Shown: one piece after another, positions 22,960-33,650 of the stretch
How positions within the stretch are numbered: the stretch's first letter is position 1
How the letters are laid out: each line of letters starts with the position of its first letter
Assembly: GCA_034509735.1 (NCBI GenBank)
Contig: JACGWO010000011.1
Location: 19,886,979-19,950,978, forward strand
DNA from: Sesamum alatum
Lineage: Eukaryota; Streptophyta; Magnoliopsida; Lamiales; Pedaliaceae
Length of the DNA stretch: 64,000 nt
Direction of reading: 5' to 3'
The notes under the pieces: model-generated
Told to the model about the DNA's origin: nothing
The model's input: only the letters and a program-made list of their open reading frames with translations
Database searches by the model: none
Position numbers and translations under genes: made by a program

Positions 22960-23235
22960 ATTATAGGATTTAATACAATTTACCTCCCTATGATATTGCA
23001 AATGAGCAAATTATCCCCTGTAAAAAAAATAGTAATTAACCTCCTATGTTTTAAAAATGAAGCAATTTACCCCCCTAGGCAGGGAGGTAAATTGCTTCAT
23101 TTTGAAAAACACAGAGGGGTAAATTGCTTCATTTTGAAAAACACAAGGGGATAAATTGCTATTTATTTTTTCATAAGGGGGTAATTTGCTCATTTACAAT
23201 ATCACAGGAGGGTTTCTTGCATTTTTCCCATTTAT
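22960..23235. mobile_element. Foldback element with GTAAATTGC repeats
   Basis: The left arm (GATATTGCAAATGAGCAAAT, then AATGAAGCAATTTACCCCC) is repeated inverted on the right (TAAATTGCTTCATTTTG, ATTTGCTCATTTACAATATC). The right arm has a short unit of about 40 bp duplicated in tandem. Ends are not sharp and I could not fix a target duplication. Confidence 0.6.
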
Positions 23236-23905
23236 TATATAATACTTTTTATTTTGATGATTGTTGCATTTTTTTATTTTATTTTATAAGAGTCGTCTGA
23301 TCTAATCAATTAATCTAAAATCATTCAATTAAATTTGTAAAAAAATTGAGTGTTTAGATTTAATCAATTTTAAATATATATTATAAAAAATAAATTAAAT
23401 AAAATTAACCCCCACCCCCATTTCTCACGCCCCCGCCCAGTAGAAGGGGCGGCCACGCCACTATAGTACCCAATCTGGGTGGCCGCGATAGAGAAGATCT
23501 AAGCGACGGCGCACAGTCGCCAAGCATTGGTGACTGTAGTTGCAATCGCCCCTGGGCGATGTGGCCGTCCTCCAAATCAAGCAAAACGGGAATTTTGCAC
23601 GTAATTTATTAAAATGAAAAACAAAATTAGCTTAATTTTAAAATACAAAAGAATTTTTAGCTGTTTTCATGAAAATACAATTGCAAATTGGAGTTTAGCC
23701 TAAAATAAAACAGCAAAAAACTTATCCCAAAAAACAGAAAGAAGAAAATAAAAGAAAAAGAGCAAGAAATTGCGAACTTCACCGAGGTATATTTTCCGTC
23801 TGTTGTAGATTTTATCTCCTGAGTAAGTAGAAGCCTTCCAACACTATTTGAGCCTGAAATTTCCCATTGTTAGGGCTCTGATTAGGATTCCTAAACCCCA
23901 AACCG
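23236..23905. other. Intergenic region with GC-rich patch and presumed 5' UTR
   Basis: 23405-23580 is unusually GC-rich (GGGGCGGCCACGCC, GGGTGGCCGCG, GCCCCTGGGCGATGTGGCCG), with inverted GGGCGNNNTGGCCG words; it resembles the centre of a MITE but I cannot define ends. 23730-23905 precedes the gene at 23906 and may be its promoter and 5' UTR. Confidence 0.4.
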
Positions 23906-24942
23906 ATGGAATTCAAACCTCCGCCAAAGAGGAAGAAAGTCGATGCTGTATCTTCTTTCAGGTAATCCTTTACGTGCTTGTTCACAGGGATTAAAAGAAA
24001 AGATACTGGGAGATTTTGAGATGTTGGAAGATTCCATAATGCTGTTCTGACTGAGTTTATTTTCTATGATCAATCAGTGAGCTGTTGTTAGTGGTAACAC
24101 GGCGAATGCATTGTGGTGGATTATCTTTTACTGACTAAGTTTGCTTGATTTATGCGAGGAAATTTCTTTGGTTTGGTGTACTTTTATCAGAGACAAGAAT
24201 GGTTGGGATCCCCGTAGATATGTTGCAATAGCCTCTTTACAGTTTATATTTGATTTGTTGTGTTAATTCTGTTTCACTCTTAGTTTATGAGGTAGGTATC
24301 TGGGATTATCTGGGCACGATTGTAAATGGTGCAAGGTTTCCTTTTGAATGTGGGATGATTGTGATTCTATGATTTTGTAGTCTCCGCCCTGTTCCTGAGT
24401 ATTATGCTTTCACTGAAAATAAAAGCATCTAAACTTCTCTTGTATAGTCTTGTCTAAAGTTTGACAAATTATATTGCTCTAATGTTATGAGCTATTTACC
24501 ACATCTCCTAGAAGAAGGGAGGTTCTTCTTTACACAATATACTGATTGATTGTATTTTTGAGCTGCTAACCCTGCCGTTTCTGTGATGTGGCATGCTCCT
24601 TCTCTTAGCCCTTCTGTTGTCTCACCATCCGAAAGGAGAGACGTGGTTCTGCAACTTATCAATAAATCAACAGTATGTTATTTTGTTTTTTAACTATCAT
24701 ATGCTGTACTTCAATTGATATCTGTTTCTCATAACTTTGGTATTTTGTACATGATTATGATCATCGTTCAGGTTTCTGAGACTGAATCCAGCAGGAACAG
24801 TTTAAGGATTCAAGAGGCCAGGAATTCTGCAGTAGCCCAGGCTCAGTATGAAGGTTGCATGGGCAATTTTAGAATATTTGACTCGCCGTATGGGAATTAT
24901 CTCGTCCCAGTAATTCCAACTCGTGCAGAACTTGGTGGATAA
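23906..24942 (+). CDS. Predicted three-exon host gene, small nuclear-type protein of unknown function
   Basis: Exons 23906-23961, 24609-24672 and 24772-24942 join in frame across two GT-AG introns (GTAATC...TCTCTTAG and GTATGT...GTTCAG) to give 96 residues. The ATG context is CCGATGG. The N-terminus MEFKPPPKRKKVDAV contains PPKRKKV, a plausible nuclear localisation signal. The middle is rich in Ser and charged residues (SPSERRDVVLQLINKST, SETESSRNSLRIQEARN). The C-terminal part looks structured (YEGCMGNFRIFDSPYGNYLV, PVIPTRAELGG). I do not recognise the family. Good splice signals and kept frame make chance unlikely. Exon-like segments at 27693-28158 on the same strand could belong to the locus, but the phases I tried do not join. 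Confidence 0.6.
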
Positions 24943-27692
24943 CCTTCTAATAGTTTTGTTGTTGAGACTCCTTAGCACGAGAAGACACTTGATTGAGGTT
25001 TGCCCCTAAACAATATTATCTTATACATTTTACAGTCGAATCAACTCTTTTCAGTTACTTGGGCTTGATATATATGGAAAAGAATAGCTGACTACTTTGT
25101 TGCTAAGTTGGGAACTTGTGAAAGTGAATCACTTCAGAACGCACAGAATTGCAAAAGGAATCAGTTTCTGATGAAAATATTTCTTCATTGGCTTGAGCAG
25201 TCATGACTTATAACAGTAGGCTATATCCAACTAGGATGGGGTATACTTAGCTTTTGCTTCTGAAAATGTGTTACTTTTAGATAAGACATGAAAATCATGA
25301 TTGGAGCCATTTCTTTTCTTGGTATAAAAAGGTTGTTTTCTCATTGACTTGTTTTCGACTTAATTACTATAATGCAAAATTTCCTTCTCCTATTTCATTT
25401 CTTTTTTCCTTTGGCTTTTTTGTCGTTTGCTTTTAGTAAAAAGTTTTCTACTGTCATATTATTTGCAATTTCTCCTTGTCTATAGTTTGTATTAATATGT
25501 CCTTTTGTATTTCAACTTATTTTTTTGTCCATTGCAATCTTTTTCCTTGTAATTATGAGGGATAGTTTAAATATTTAACTACGCTTTTGACTTTAGTTTG
25601 CTTACCTTTGTGATTTTTGTTGCACGAGTTTCATTAAAAGTTGCAGTTGAAGTTTCTTGAAAACACACTTGGTATTCAAATGTAGTCTCCAATTTTGAAT
25701 ATATTTTTTATGTTATATGATGTATAGCACAACAACTTTGTTGTGCATGCGTTATGTGTGCTTGTAAAAGTAAAATAGAAACAGTTTAATTACTAAGTTA
25801 TGGATATTTGAAAAGTACAACTCATGATTGATCTTTAGATTTTTATCAAAACTAGGAGACTTACAGAAGTTCAAGTAAATGATAAATTAGTCTAGAATTT
25901 AGTTTGCTTGTTTTTGTATATCAAGAATTGAGGACTACTAGTATGTGCAAAATCTAATAATGAAATATTATATTTCAACTGGATAAAAGGAAATAATGAA
26001 TACATTTATTTGTATCTAGTTATATGTTACGCATATATGCAATTATATATAGTCGGACGGCCTAAATTGGAAGCAAAATGATGTGCTAGAGTGAATTGGA
26101 TTTCTGTAATAGGTTCGCACTCGATCAAAGGTTTTTAATTAATCTTATAAAATAATTTACTCTTTTTCAAAAATGAGATTGCAGTCTAGATGTGATTGGA
26201 GGGATGATATTGAATTGAAACTCCAGGGATGACTTGCAACTGATTTAAAACCTCAGGGATGACTTTTAAGTTTATGTATTCAGACTGTGCAAATTTACTG
26301 GCCTATTCAAATAAGTATTCACCAATTTAATACATTAAGATTTATAATACGACAATAATGATAAACATCATGTAGCATGTATTATAGTAATTGACAACAT
26401 TACTAGTAAATATTTCCAAATCGTTGTATGCGTTGATTCTCATTTACCCAATTAACATTTTACGATAGTAATTCTTTGTATTGTTGTCTTAATTGTGATC
26501 TTTCATTTACGTATTTGTTTTTGCCTTTAACCAATTCATATATCTTTGATACTTCCTTGCTCTTTCTTTTTGAGGTTGGTTTTGAGGAGGGTGGTAATTT
26601 GGTAAAATTAAAGAAAGAGTTAGGTGTTCTTTCTCAAAGGAATCTCTATTCAGTTGTTATTGTTCTATCAATAACCTTTGTAAATAATTCATCTGGCTGT
26701 TATTATTTATATTTAATTAGTAACAACAACAACAACAACAACAAAAGCAATAGTGATGATGATTATTATTTAAAATAACTACAGTTCTCTCTCATTAGTT
26801 TTTTTCTAATTATACGTAGACTCCCTTAGGTTTAGGAAATGATATCTAGTACTCTTATCATTTGTTATTATCTAATAAATGGACCAAATCGTTAATGATA
26901 TTAACGGAGTTTGCTGACTTCATAAAAAACGAATGGAAATCCAACTTTACCCCAAATTGACTAACCAACTGTCTGATAATTACATGATTTCCGCTTGAAG
27001 TTTGATCTAAATACAAATGCACGCCCCTAAAGTTTCCAAAATTACATATACCTTCAATAATATTTATCCCTTATTACTTTTATCTATATCTGCCTCCATT
27101 CCAGTTTCTAATTCCTCTTAAATTCTTTTTGGTTGCTTTAATGACGGGGTGATGTGGGAATATTTGAAAATGGGCTGGCAACAATTGCCCCAAAGTGTCT
27201 CTAGTTAGTAAGCTTACTTGCAATCTCTAAAGATAATAAGAAGCATCTCTGTCTTATATTTATTATCTATATTCTTAATATGCAATGACAAAAATTCTAT
27301 GATTCTCCCCTTTCCTCTATGTTTAAGCTTGAAATTGTTCTTGGGGATTTAATAGATGATTTCGAGTGTAATTGTGCTGATGAATACACAATATCTACTG
27401 ATATCACTAGTACAAGAAATGACAAAAGGAGGATACGTTGAACTTTTCAACCTCAGTGAAGCGAAAGCATCTGCAGAAACTGTCTAATTTCTGTGCTCCT
27501 CTAGTTAGATGTCAAAAACGCATTATATGAGCATTGGCAAACATGTCTTATGCAATCTCTTCAAATCAATGCCCTCTTGAATCCCTCTCCACTACTGAGT
27601 TGGCAGATATTATATCATAAATTTACTTGATATTGGCTTGAAACAAATCCATTTGAGCCATGTTTGTTTCTGTTGTTTGTGCAATTCTTCAG
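24943..27692. other. Intergenic or intronic AT-rich sequence
   Basis: No protein family recognised. An (AAC)n microsatellite lies at about 26721-26744. 26190-26270 has two AGGGATGACTT words of the kind found in MITE ends. If the exon-like segments at 27693 and 27997 belong to the gene at 23906, this would be an intron; otherwise it is 3' UTR and spacer. Confidence 0.4.
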
Positions 27693-27736
27693 GAAATTGA
27701 AAACATACAATCAGATATATGCCACTGTTTGCCAAG
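27693..27736 (+). other. Exon-like segment, 44 nt
   Basis: Bounded by a good acceptor (TGCAATTCTTCAG) and donor (AAG then GTATAAG), open as EIENIQSDICHCLPR. Its 3' phase does not fit the next exon-like block directly, so a further exon or an error is needed. Confidence 0.35.
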
Positions 27737-27996
27737 GTATAAGGAAGCTTCTTTTGCATGAAATTATCTCATGGGATTTGCAAGAGTTCTAATCTTTCCG
27801 TGGTAGCCATTGCTGGTGAATGTTGAAATATTTGCGATTCGGGCTCTTAGTAGATAGTGATGAAGTAACACTAATTTTGCCGTGAAAGGCAAATATATGA
27901 ACGAACTAGTCACATAAATATAAATTTACTTAATTGTTGTTAAACTTTTGTGTTTTTGCATATTTCTATCACATTAAAACGCCTATTTTTTGGCAG

Positions 27997-28158
27997 CAGC
28001 TGGCTTCTAAGGTGAAATTCTTGGATGGACGGGATGCCGTACTCTTTGTCCGTCCGGAATTGCTGAACTATGACAGATGCTTGGTGAAAGGAACCAATCC
28101 CAATACAAAGGTTAGTCGTAGACCAAACCTTGGTCGCAATCGATTTGTTGTAGGATGA
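27997..28158 (+). other. Exon-like segment, probable terminal exon of an unknown gene
   Basis: Follows a TTTTTTGGCAG acceptor. It reads QLASKVKFLDGRDAVLFVRP and ELLNYDRCLVKGTNPNTK, then either a donor (AAAG with GTTAGT at 28111) or 16 more codons to TGA at 28158. The amino-acid composition looks like a genuine globular protein. I do not recognise it. Confidence 0.45.
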
Positions 28159-28371
28159 GTCTTGTACTGCAAATGAATAACAAGTAGCCTAATGGAATAT
28201 CTTATATCATGATATTGTGACTCTTTTCTACCTTCATTTGATGATATTTGATGTACCACACAAGTATTTTGGTGAAAATCAATTTAGCTATTGATCCATG
28301 ATTGCTGGAATTATAGAATACTAGTAAAGAGTATGTACATTGCACATAAAGAATATTGCTTATAAATAAAA
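28159..28371. other. AT-rich spacer
   Basis: Nothing recognised; may be 3' UTR of the preceding exon. Confidence 0.4.
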
Positions 28372-29404
28372 GAGATAGTTATATCTATTTTCCCTGACCT
28401 ATAGTCTATTTACACAAATTACTTATGTCTTTTGAAAAACACATACGTCCCTAAAAGACGTCAACATTATTACACAAATTTGAGGTATGAGGTTGATCAC
28501 TAATAGAGCAAAAAGTCAAATTATAACAAATCGACGTGAAAAATATTAAAAGTTTTGCTACAAATGCACTTCGAAACTTCGAAATATATGTATGTATATT
28601 ATTATGTTATTGAGTAATTTCATATGCTAAAAGTTGACAAAATGCTTTTTAATGATTTGCAAGAATATTCAATTAACGATATGTTTGTGATTTATAAAAA
28701 GAGAAATTGACAAACAAAGTCATGATATTTAACCACAAAACCGTCGAACAACCTAAATTAATTTTTACTCAAACTGAGAAATGACATTATTATTACTGCT
28801 TATTAATTCAAAAAATACAGGCATACTAAGTCTATTTGTTTACACAAACCACTAGAAATGTTATTGATGGGGTGAAATTCAGGAAGAAAAAGATTAAAGC
28901 ACACTGACACACATCAAATCAAGAAATTTCAATTTCTTCTCTTTATTTCTCTTCTAAATGTAGCAGGTACCCTTTACAATTGACTAAACGTTCTATTTAT
29001 AGTAAATAGATGATGAAAGTGGGGGGCGCAAAGACAAATTTACCCCCCAACCGCCTATTATTTGACGGATACAATTTAATGACTAGGGGCAACTTGGTAA
29101 TTTACATAGCCCCACTAACTTTCAAGTACAATAACTAACCGACGGCAATTTGGTAATTACACACACAATTAGGGGTATTTTGGTAATTTGGTATATAATT
29201 TTATCTTGTTATCATCAGTTATATTATTTATACAATCACCTTTGCTTTTTAAAAAATTATACGTACACCCTCGAAAATGTTAACATTATTACACAAACTA
29301 TCGTTGTTTTTTTATTATCAAGGATGGTTTTTATAATTATCAAAAGACATGAGTGGTTCGTATAAACAAATTACATGTCAGGGGTGTAAATGTAATTATC
29401 CTAT
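28372..29404. mobile_element. Degraded foldback element hosting a solo LTR
   Basis: The left end (ATAGTTATATCTATTTTCCC, then TACACAAATTACTTATGTC) is mirrored on the right (GTAAATGTAATTATCC, CATGAGTGGTTCGTATAAAC), and both arms carry ACATTATTACACAAA. The arms are diverged. Its interior was hit by the LTR at 28865-29217. Confidence 0.55.
28865..29217 (-). repeat. Solo LTR of the 352-bp Tat-type family
   Basis: 353 bp from TGATGGGGTGAAATTC to TTATCATCA, flanked by GTTAT on both sides (28860-28864 and 29218-29222). It aligns along its length with the LTRs at 44845 and 49552 (shared TTTACAAT, TATTTATAGTAAAT and CTTGGTAATTT words). No internal sequence is present, as expected after LTR-LTR recombination. 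Confidence 0.9.
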
Positions 29405-30599
29405 TAAGCAAAAGCGAGTTCAATTATAAATGTTAAGTTAAGTTGATACATATACCAATTTCTTTTGTACATTGATGCATATATACATAGATATTTCTAA
29501 ATTTCATTTAGTTCTAATTCCCTTTTTCTATCTTTGTAACTTGTTAAATTTGATTTAAAATTTTAAAGAAGTATATTAAGTTCCTATAACCAAGGAGATA
29601 ATATTATTAGTAAATACTACTTCATGATTCGAAGGAAGTACAAAAATCATCCAAAAAAAAAAAAAGTTCAAATGTAAAAAATATATTTTATGCCTTGATA
29701 TTAAAAGGCAAACTATATATAAAAAAGATTTTACATGAATCTCAATTAACAATTTTGTCTAAGTTTAGAAAGTTGAATTTGTTTTTTTTTCACATTGATT
29801 AATTAGCGACCTTATCATAATGTTATTATTTTATTTTTTATTATTTTCTACCATCTTTATTTCTCAACATTTATGAGAAACTAATAATTTAATAACTTAA
29901 TTTAAATCCAAATTCAACCAACATTGTAAAATTTTAAAAATATTTTTAACTTGCATTTATTAAATTTATTTATTTTTCTAAATAATTAGTAAGTAGTTGG
30001 TTTGTTGACATTTTGATTTTCGTTTAGTTAAAAAAAATAATATTATTGGGTACATATCTAGTATTTCTTAATTGTTGGCAAGTTATTAAAGTAAATGAGT
30101 GCTATTCTATTCCTTCCTGAAGTCGGAATAGGCAGGCCGATCATCTTGGCTTACAGACAGGTTTACAGTCGGGTTTTCAGTCGCTCGCGCTAAGAGCAGT
30201 AGACTAGCTTACTCTATTCTTCCTTTCAGTCAGAATAGCGTTGGTCGAGTAGCTCAGTTTAGCTCAGTAACTCGGAGCGGATGTAAGTGTAATTTCAAAA
30301 CTCTTTTGAAAGAAAGTGTAATTTTTCACTTTTAGAGGGAGTTTAAGTGTAATTAACCCTAGAAAGATATTAGATTAACTCGTCTGCATTTAGAATCAAG
30401 CTCTTATAGTTACTTTTTTCATTTTTATTTATTTATTGTTGTATATATTTGTTTATTTTCCTCGAGAATTATATATAAATAGTAAATACCATATTTAATA
30501 AAAAGTTAAAAGAATGTTACAAAATTATTGCTATGTAGAATATATATTAGACTATCACAATTCTCTATGTACTGGACAAATTTTCCTTTGATCCTCCTG
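29405..30599. other. AT-rich spacer with a MITE arm and a GC-richer patch
   Basis: 29405-30080 is AT-rich with nothing recognised. 30090-30265 is different: two related CTATTC...CAGTCGGAATAG type words (around 30100 and 30215) and repeated AGCTCAG words. 30266-30352 matches the right arm of the palindromic MITEs at 35898-36892 (AAGTGTAATTTCAAA, GTGTAATTAACCCT) with no left arm. Confidence 0.45.
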
Positions 30600-30656
30600 T
30601 GATTGCTCCCTATCTTGAAGCACAGCCTGTTTCTTCTTTTCAGTCTACCATTTGTA

Positions 30657-31540
30657 ATAATGTCTTGTGGCATGAAGACTTGGACATCCCTCTATGCCAG
30701 TCCTTAAACACATTCCTGTAGTCAATACTTTTGATGCAATGGATCGTTGTTTGATATGCCCTATGGCTAAACAGAGTCGTTTACCATTTCCCACAAACAC
30801 TGTACAATCCAAGGAGGCTTTTGAGCTCATATATGTTGATCTTTGGGGTCCTTATAGAACTCTTGCCCTTAGTGGCTGTAATTACTTTCTTACAATCGTT
30901 GATGACTTCAGTAGAGCTACCTGGACATACTTGCTTAAATACAAAACTCAAGTTTGTCATACACTTGATACATTCTTCAAAATGGTTCACACTCAGTTTG
31001 ACTCCAAGATTAAGAAAATCAGGTTTGATAATGGCACAGAGTTTGTGAATACAAACTGTCAATCCTTGTTCAATTCACTTGGGATAGTCCACCACCGATC
31101 TTGCCCTCACACACCACAACAAAACAGTGTGATCGAGAGGAAACATAGACACATACTCAACATAGCTAGAACTCTCATTTTTTCAATCTCATCTTCCCAA
31201 CAAATTCTGTGGCGAATTGATCCTTGCAGCCACCTATCTTCTAAATAGATTACCTACCCCCTCCTTCAATGGAAATCACCCTATGAAGTCCTTTACAATC
31301 GTCCTCTATCATATTCCAATCTAAATGATTTTAGATGCCTTTGTTTTGCCTCTAATGTATCTCCTTCCAAAACAAAGTTTGATGCGCGCGCACAAGTGTA
31401 TATTTCTTGGTTATAGCCACTATCATAAGGGGTATAAGGTCCTAAACATGAGTACAAACGGGATCTTTCATTCTAGAGATGTAGTCTTCTACGAGGATAT
31501 ATTTCCTTTTGCATCTGATTCTGCCTAATCCACCTCCGAA
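30657..31540 (+). pseudogene. copia integrase of element no. 3
   Basis: NNVLWHEDLD and CLICPMAKQSRLPFPTN mark the zinc region, then YVDLWGPYRTLALSGCNYFL and VDDFSRATWTYLLKYKTQ. The second Asp lies in IRFDNGTEFVNTNCQS and the Glu in PHTPQQNSVIERKHRHIL, so the DDE triad is visible. 31325-31528 holds the C-terminal part (KCIFLGYSHYHKGYKVLN, FHSRDVVFYEDIFPF). There are frame changes near 31200-31330. Confidence 0.88.
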
Positions 31541-31879
31541 CCTCTTCCCTTACCTATAACATTGTTTGATGACAGTCCACAGATCCCTCCAGTCTCCTCA
31601 CTTCCTTCTGATTCTCTTCAGGACAACATTCAACCTATAATCCCATGTACACCTTCCGCTCCTTCCTCGTCACATAGCCCCACTTCTGTTCTAGTACCCG
31701 ACTTCGTGCCTCCTTACATTCCTCCACCTCGAAGGTCTCACAGAACAGTCAGAAACCAGCCTAGCTGGATGATTATGTTTGCCACTGTACTTCTCACATT
31801 GACTCCACTTGCATCCCTTCTTCCTTCGTCCTGCACATATATCCTTTGTGGCACTTTTGTCATCTATTCAGGAACCCAA

Positions 31880-32760
31880 GAGCTATTTGCAGGCCAGTAA
31901 GGATGCCAAGTGGGTTTAAACCATGAACCAAGAGCTCACTGCACTGGACAAAAATGACACTTGGGAACTTGTCACTGTACCTCCCAACAAGAAGGCGATT
32001 GGGTGTCGATGGATGTATAAACTTAAGCTGAACCCTGATGGTAGCGTCCAGAGGCACAATGCCAAATTGGTGGCCAAAGGGTATAACCAGATTAAAGGGG
32101 TACATTGTTTCGATAGTTTCTCTCCAGTTGCCAAATCAGTTGTTGTTCGGGTTTTTATGGTTGTAATAGTAGGCAAGGACTGGCCTTTGATGCAATTAGA
32201 TGACAATGCCTTCCTCCATGTGCACCTAGATGAGGAGGTCTTCATGCTTCCTCCCAAGGGGTATACCTTACATGCTCTTGGATAGGTTTTTCGATTGAAA
32301 AGGTCCCTTTATGGCCTAAAACAGGTGTCTCGGCAGTGGAACATCGAGCTCACTAACATGTTACATGCCTTTGGTTTTTCTCAATGTCCTCATGATCATT
32401 GTCTTTTCTTGAAGATTACTTCTACATGTTTTTTGGCATTATTAGTTTACGTTGACGAGATTTTGTTAAACGGAGATTCTGAGGATGAGATTACGGCTGT
32501 GAAGTCCCATTTGAATGCCCTTTTCACTATCAAAGACTTGGGGTATGCAAAGAATTTTCTGGGGCTAGAACTAGCTCGTTCTGAACATGGTATGTTGGTT
32601 ACTCAGCAAAAGTATCTTCATGATGTACTTTAAGATGCATACATGCTAAAGGCTAAGGCAGCACCCACACCCTTCCATCCAGACCTTAAACTGATTTCTA
32701 ATGATGGGGCTCTCCTAACTGATCCTAGCTTTTATAGGCGCCTGGTGGGTCACCGCCTAC
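31880..32760 (+). pseudogene. copia reverse transcriptase of element no. 3 with YVDE
   Basis: ELTALDKNDTWELVTVPPNK, KAIGCRWMYKLKLNPDG, AKLVAKGYNQIKGVHCFDSF and RLKRSLYGLKQVSRQWN follow the family order. The catalytic box reads LLVYVDEILLNGD: the second Asp of YVDD is Glu. That position binds catalytic metal, so the enzyme would be impaired even apart from stops at 32284 and 32632. Confidence 0.88.
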
Positions 32761-32849
32761 TGGGGATTTACTCGCCTTGATGTGTCCTTTGTTGTCCACC
32801 AGCTTAGTAATTCCTGCAGCATCCCCAGACTGCTCATTAGGATGTTGCA

Positions 32850-33404
32850 ATGCACGTCTTGCGTTACTTGAAAGGTTCCTCCTCACTTGGTCTTTTCTTC
32901 CCTTCCGACAACACTTTTCAGTTGTCCATCTTCATTGATGCTTCTTGGGCTTCCTACCCCGACTCACGTGGCTCTATGACAGGTTTTTGCGTCTTCCTTG
33001 GTTCGACCCTCATATCTTGGAAGACGAAGAAACAAGCCACTCTTTCTCGTTCTTCCGCCGAGGCCGAATATCGCAGCATGGGGGCTACTGTCTGTGAGTT
33101 GTTGTGGCTCTCTTTCCTCCCGCGTGATCTCCACATCTCCTTTCCCACACCCATCCCTTCTTGCTGCGATAATCAAGCGGCTATCCACATCACTGCCAAT
33201 CCCGTGTTCCACAAGCATACCAAGCACTTGGACATCGATTATCATCTCGTTCGTAACCAATTCAAACTGGGTTTCATCCATCCTACCCACATCCCTGGCC
33301 GCGATCAGCTGGCTGACTTGTTCACAAAATCTCCTCCCACTGCTGATTTTGCTCGCATGTTTGTCAAGTTGGGCTTGGCCCTAAGCTCCACCTTGAGGGA
33401 GGGG
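32850..33404 (+). pseudogene. copia RNase H of element no. 3
   Basis: Open frame with MHVLRYLKGSSSLGLFFPSD, LSIFIDASWASYPDSRGSMT, LISWKTKKQATLSRSSAEAE, YRSMGATVCELLWL, CCDNQAAIHITANPVFHKHT, KHLDIDYHLVRNQF and GRDQLADLFTKS. The conserved catalytic acidic residues (FIDAS, SSAEAEY, CDNQAA) are retained. This is the best preserved domain of the element. Long frames on the opposite strand here are shadows. Confidence 0.9.
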
Positions 33405-33405
33405 G

Positions 33406-33650
33406 TAGCGGATTGGCGCTTCCTCCTCCATCAATCGTTTTACCAACTTTTTGAAGGTATTTAGTTCATTTTGTATTTCTCCGTTTTAGTCGTATTTTCC
33501 TTTTGCGCTTCTATTAGTAGCATTCACGTTTTTTTACGTCAGCAGAGTAGTTGAGGTAGTTAGGAGACAGTTACGCACAAGCTTGTATATATACACTTCT
33601 GCACTCACTTTCAAGGATGAATAACAGAAAATTATTCTCCCAAAAATATC
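33406..33650 (+). repeat. 3' LTR of copia element no. 3 (end approximate)
   Basis: A purine tract GAGGGAGGGGG (33395-33405) is followed by TAGCGGATTGG, the likely LTR start with its TG lost. TATATATACAC (about 33586) and the ACTTTCAAGGATGAATAACA tail are typical of copia R/U5. The exact end is not determinable without a second LTR. Confidence 0.6.

Larger units (their letters stand above)
30600..33650 (+). mobile_element. Ty1/copia element no. 3, 5'-truncated
   Basis: Plus strand: GAG-pre-integrase, integrase, reverse transcriptase, RNase H, purine tract and a 3' LTR. The 5' LTR, PBS, gag and protease are missing. Local base composition is less AT-rich in 31500-33450 than around it. It is full of single-base shifts and stops. 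The left break near 30600 has no visible signature. Confidence 0.85.

Noticed and set aside
23405..23590. CpG island or rRNA-like fragment
   Set aside because: Short, with local inverted words but no match I can make to rRNA or to a promoter structure.
32954..33384. Long overlapping frames on both strands near copia RNase H
   Set aside because: Only the plus frame 32850-33464 carries RNase H motifs; the others are shadows.
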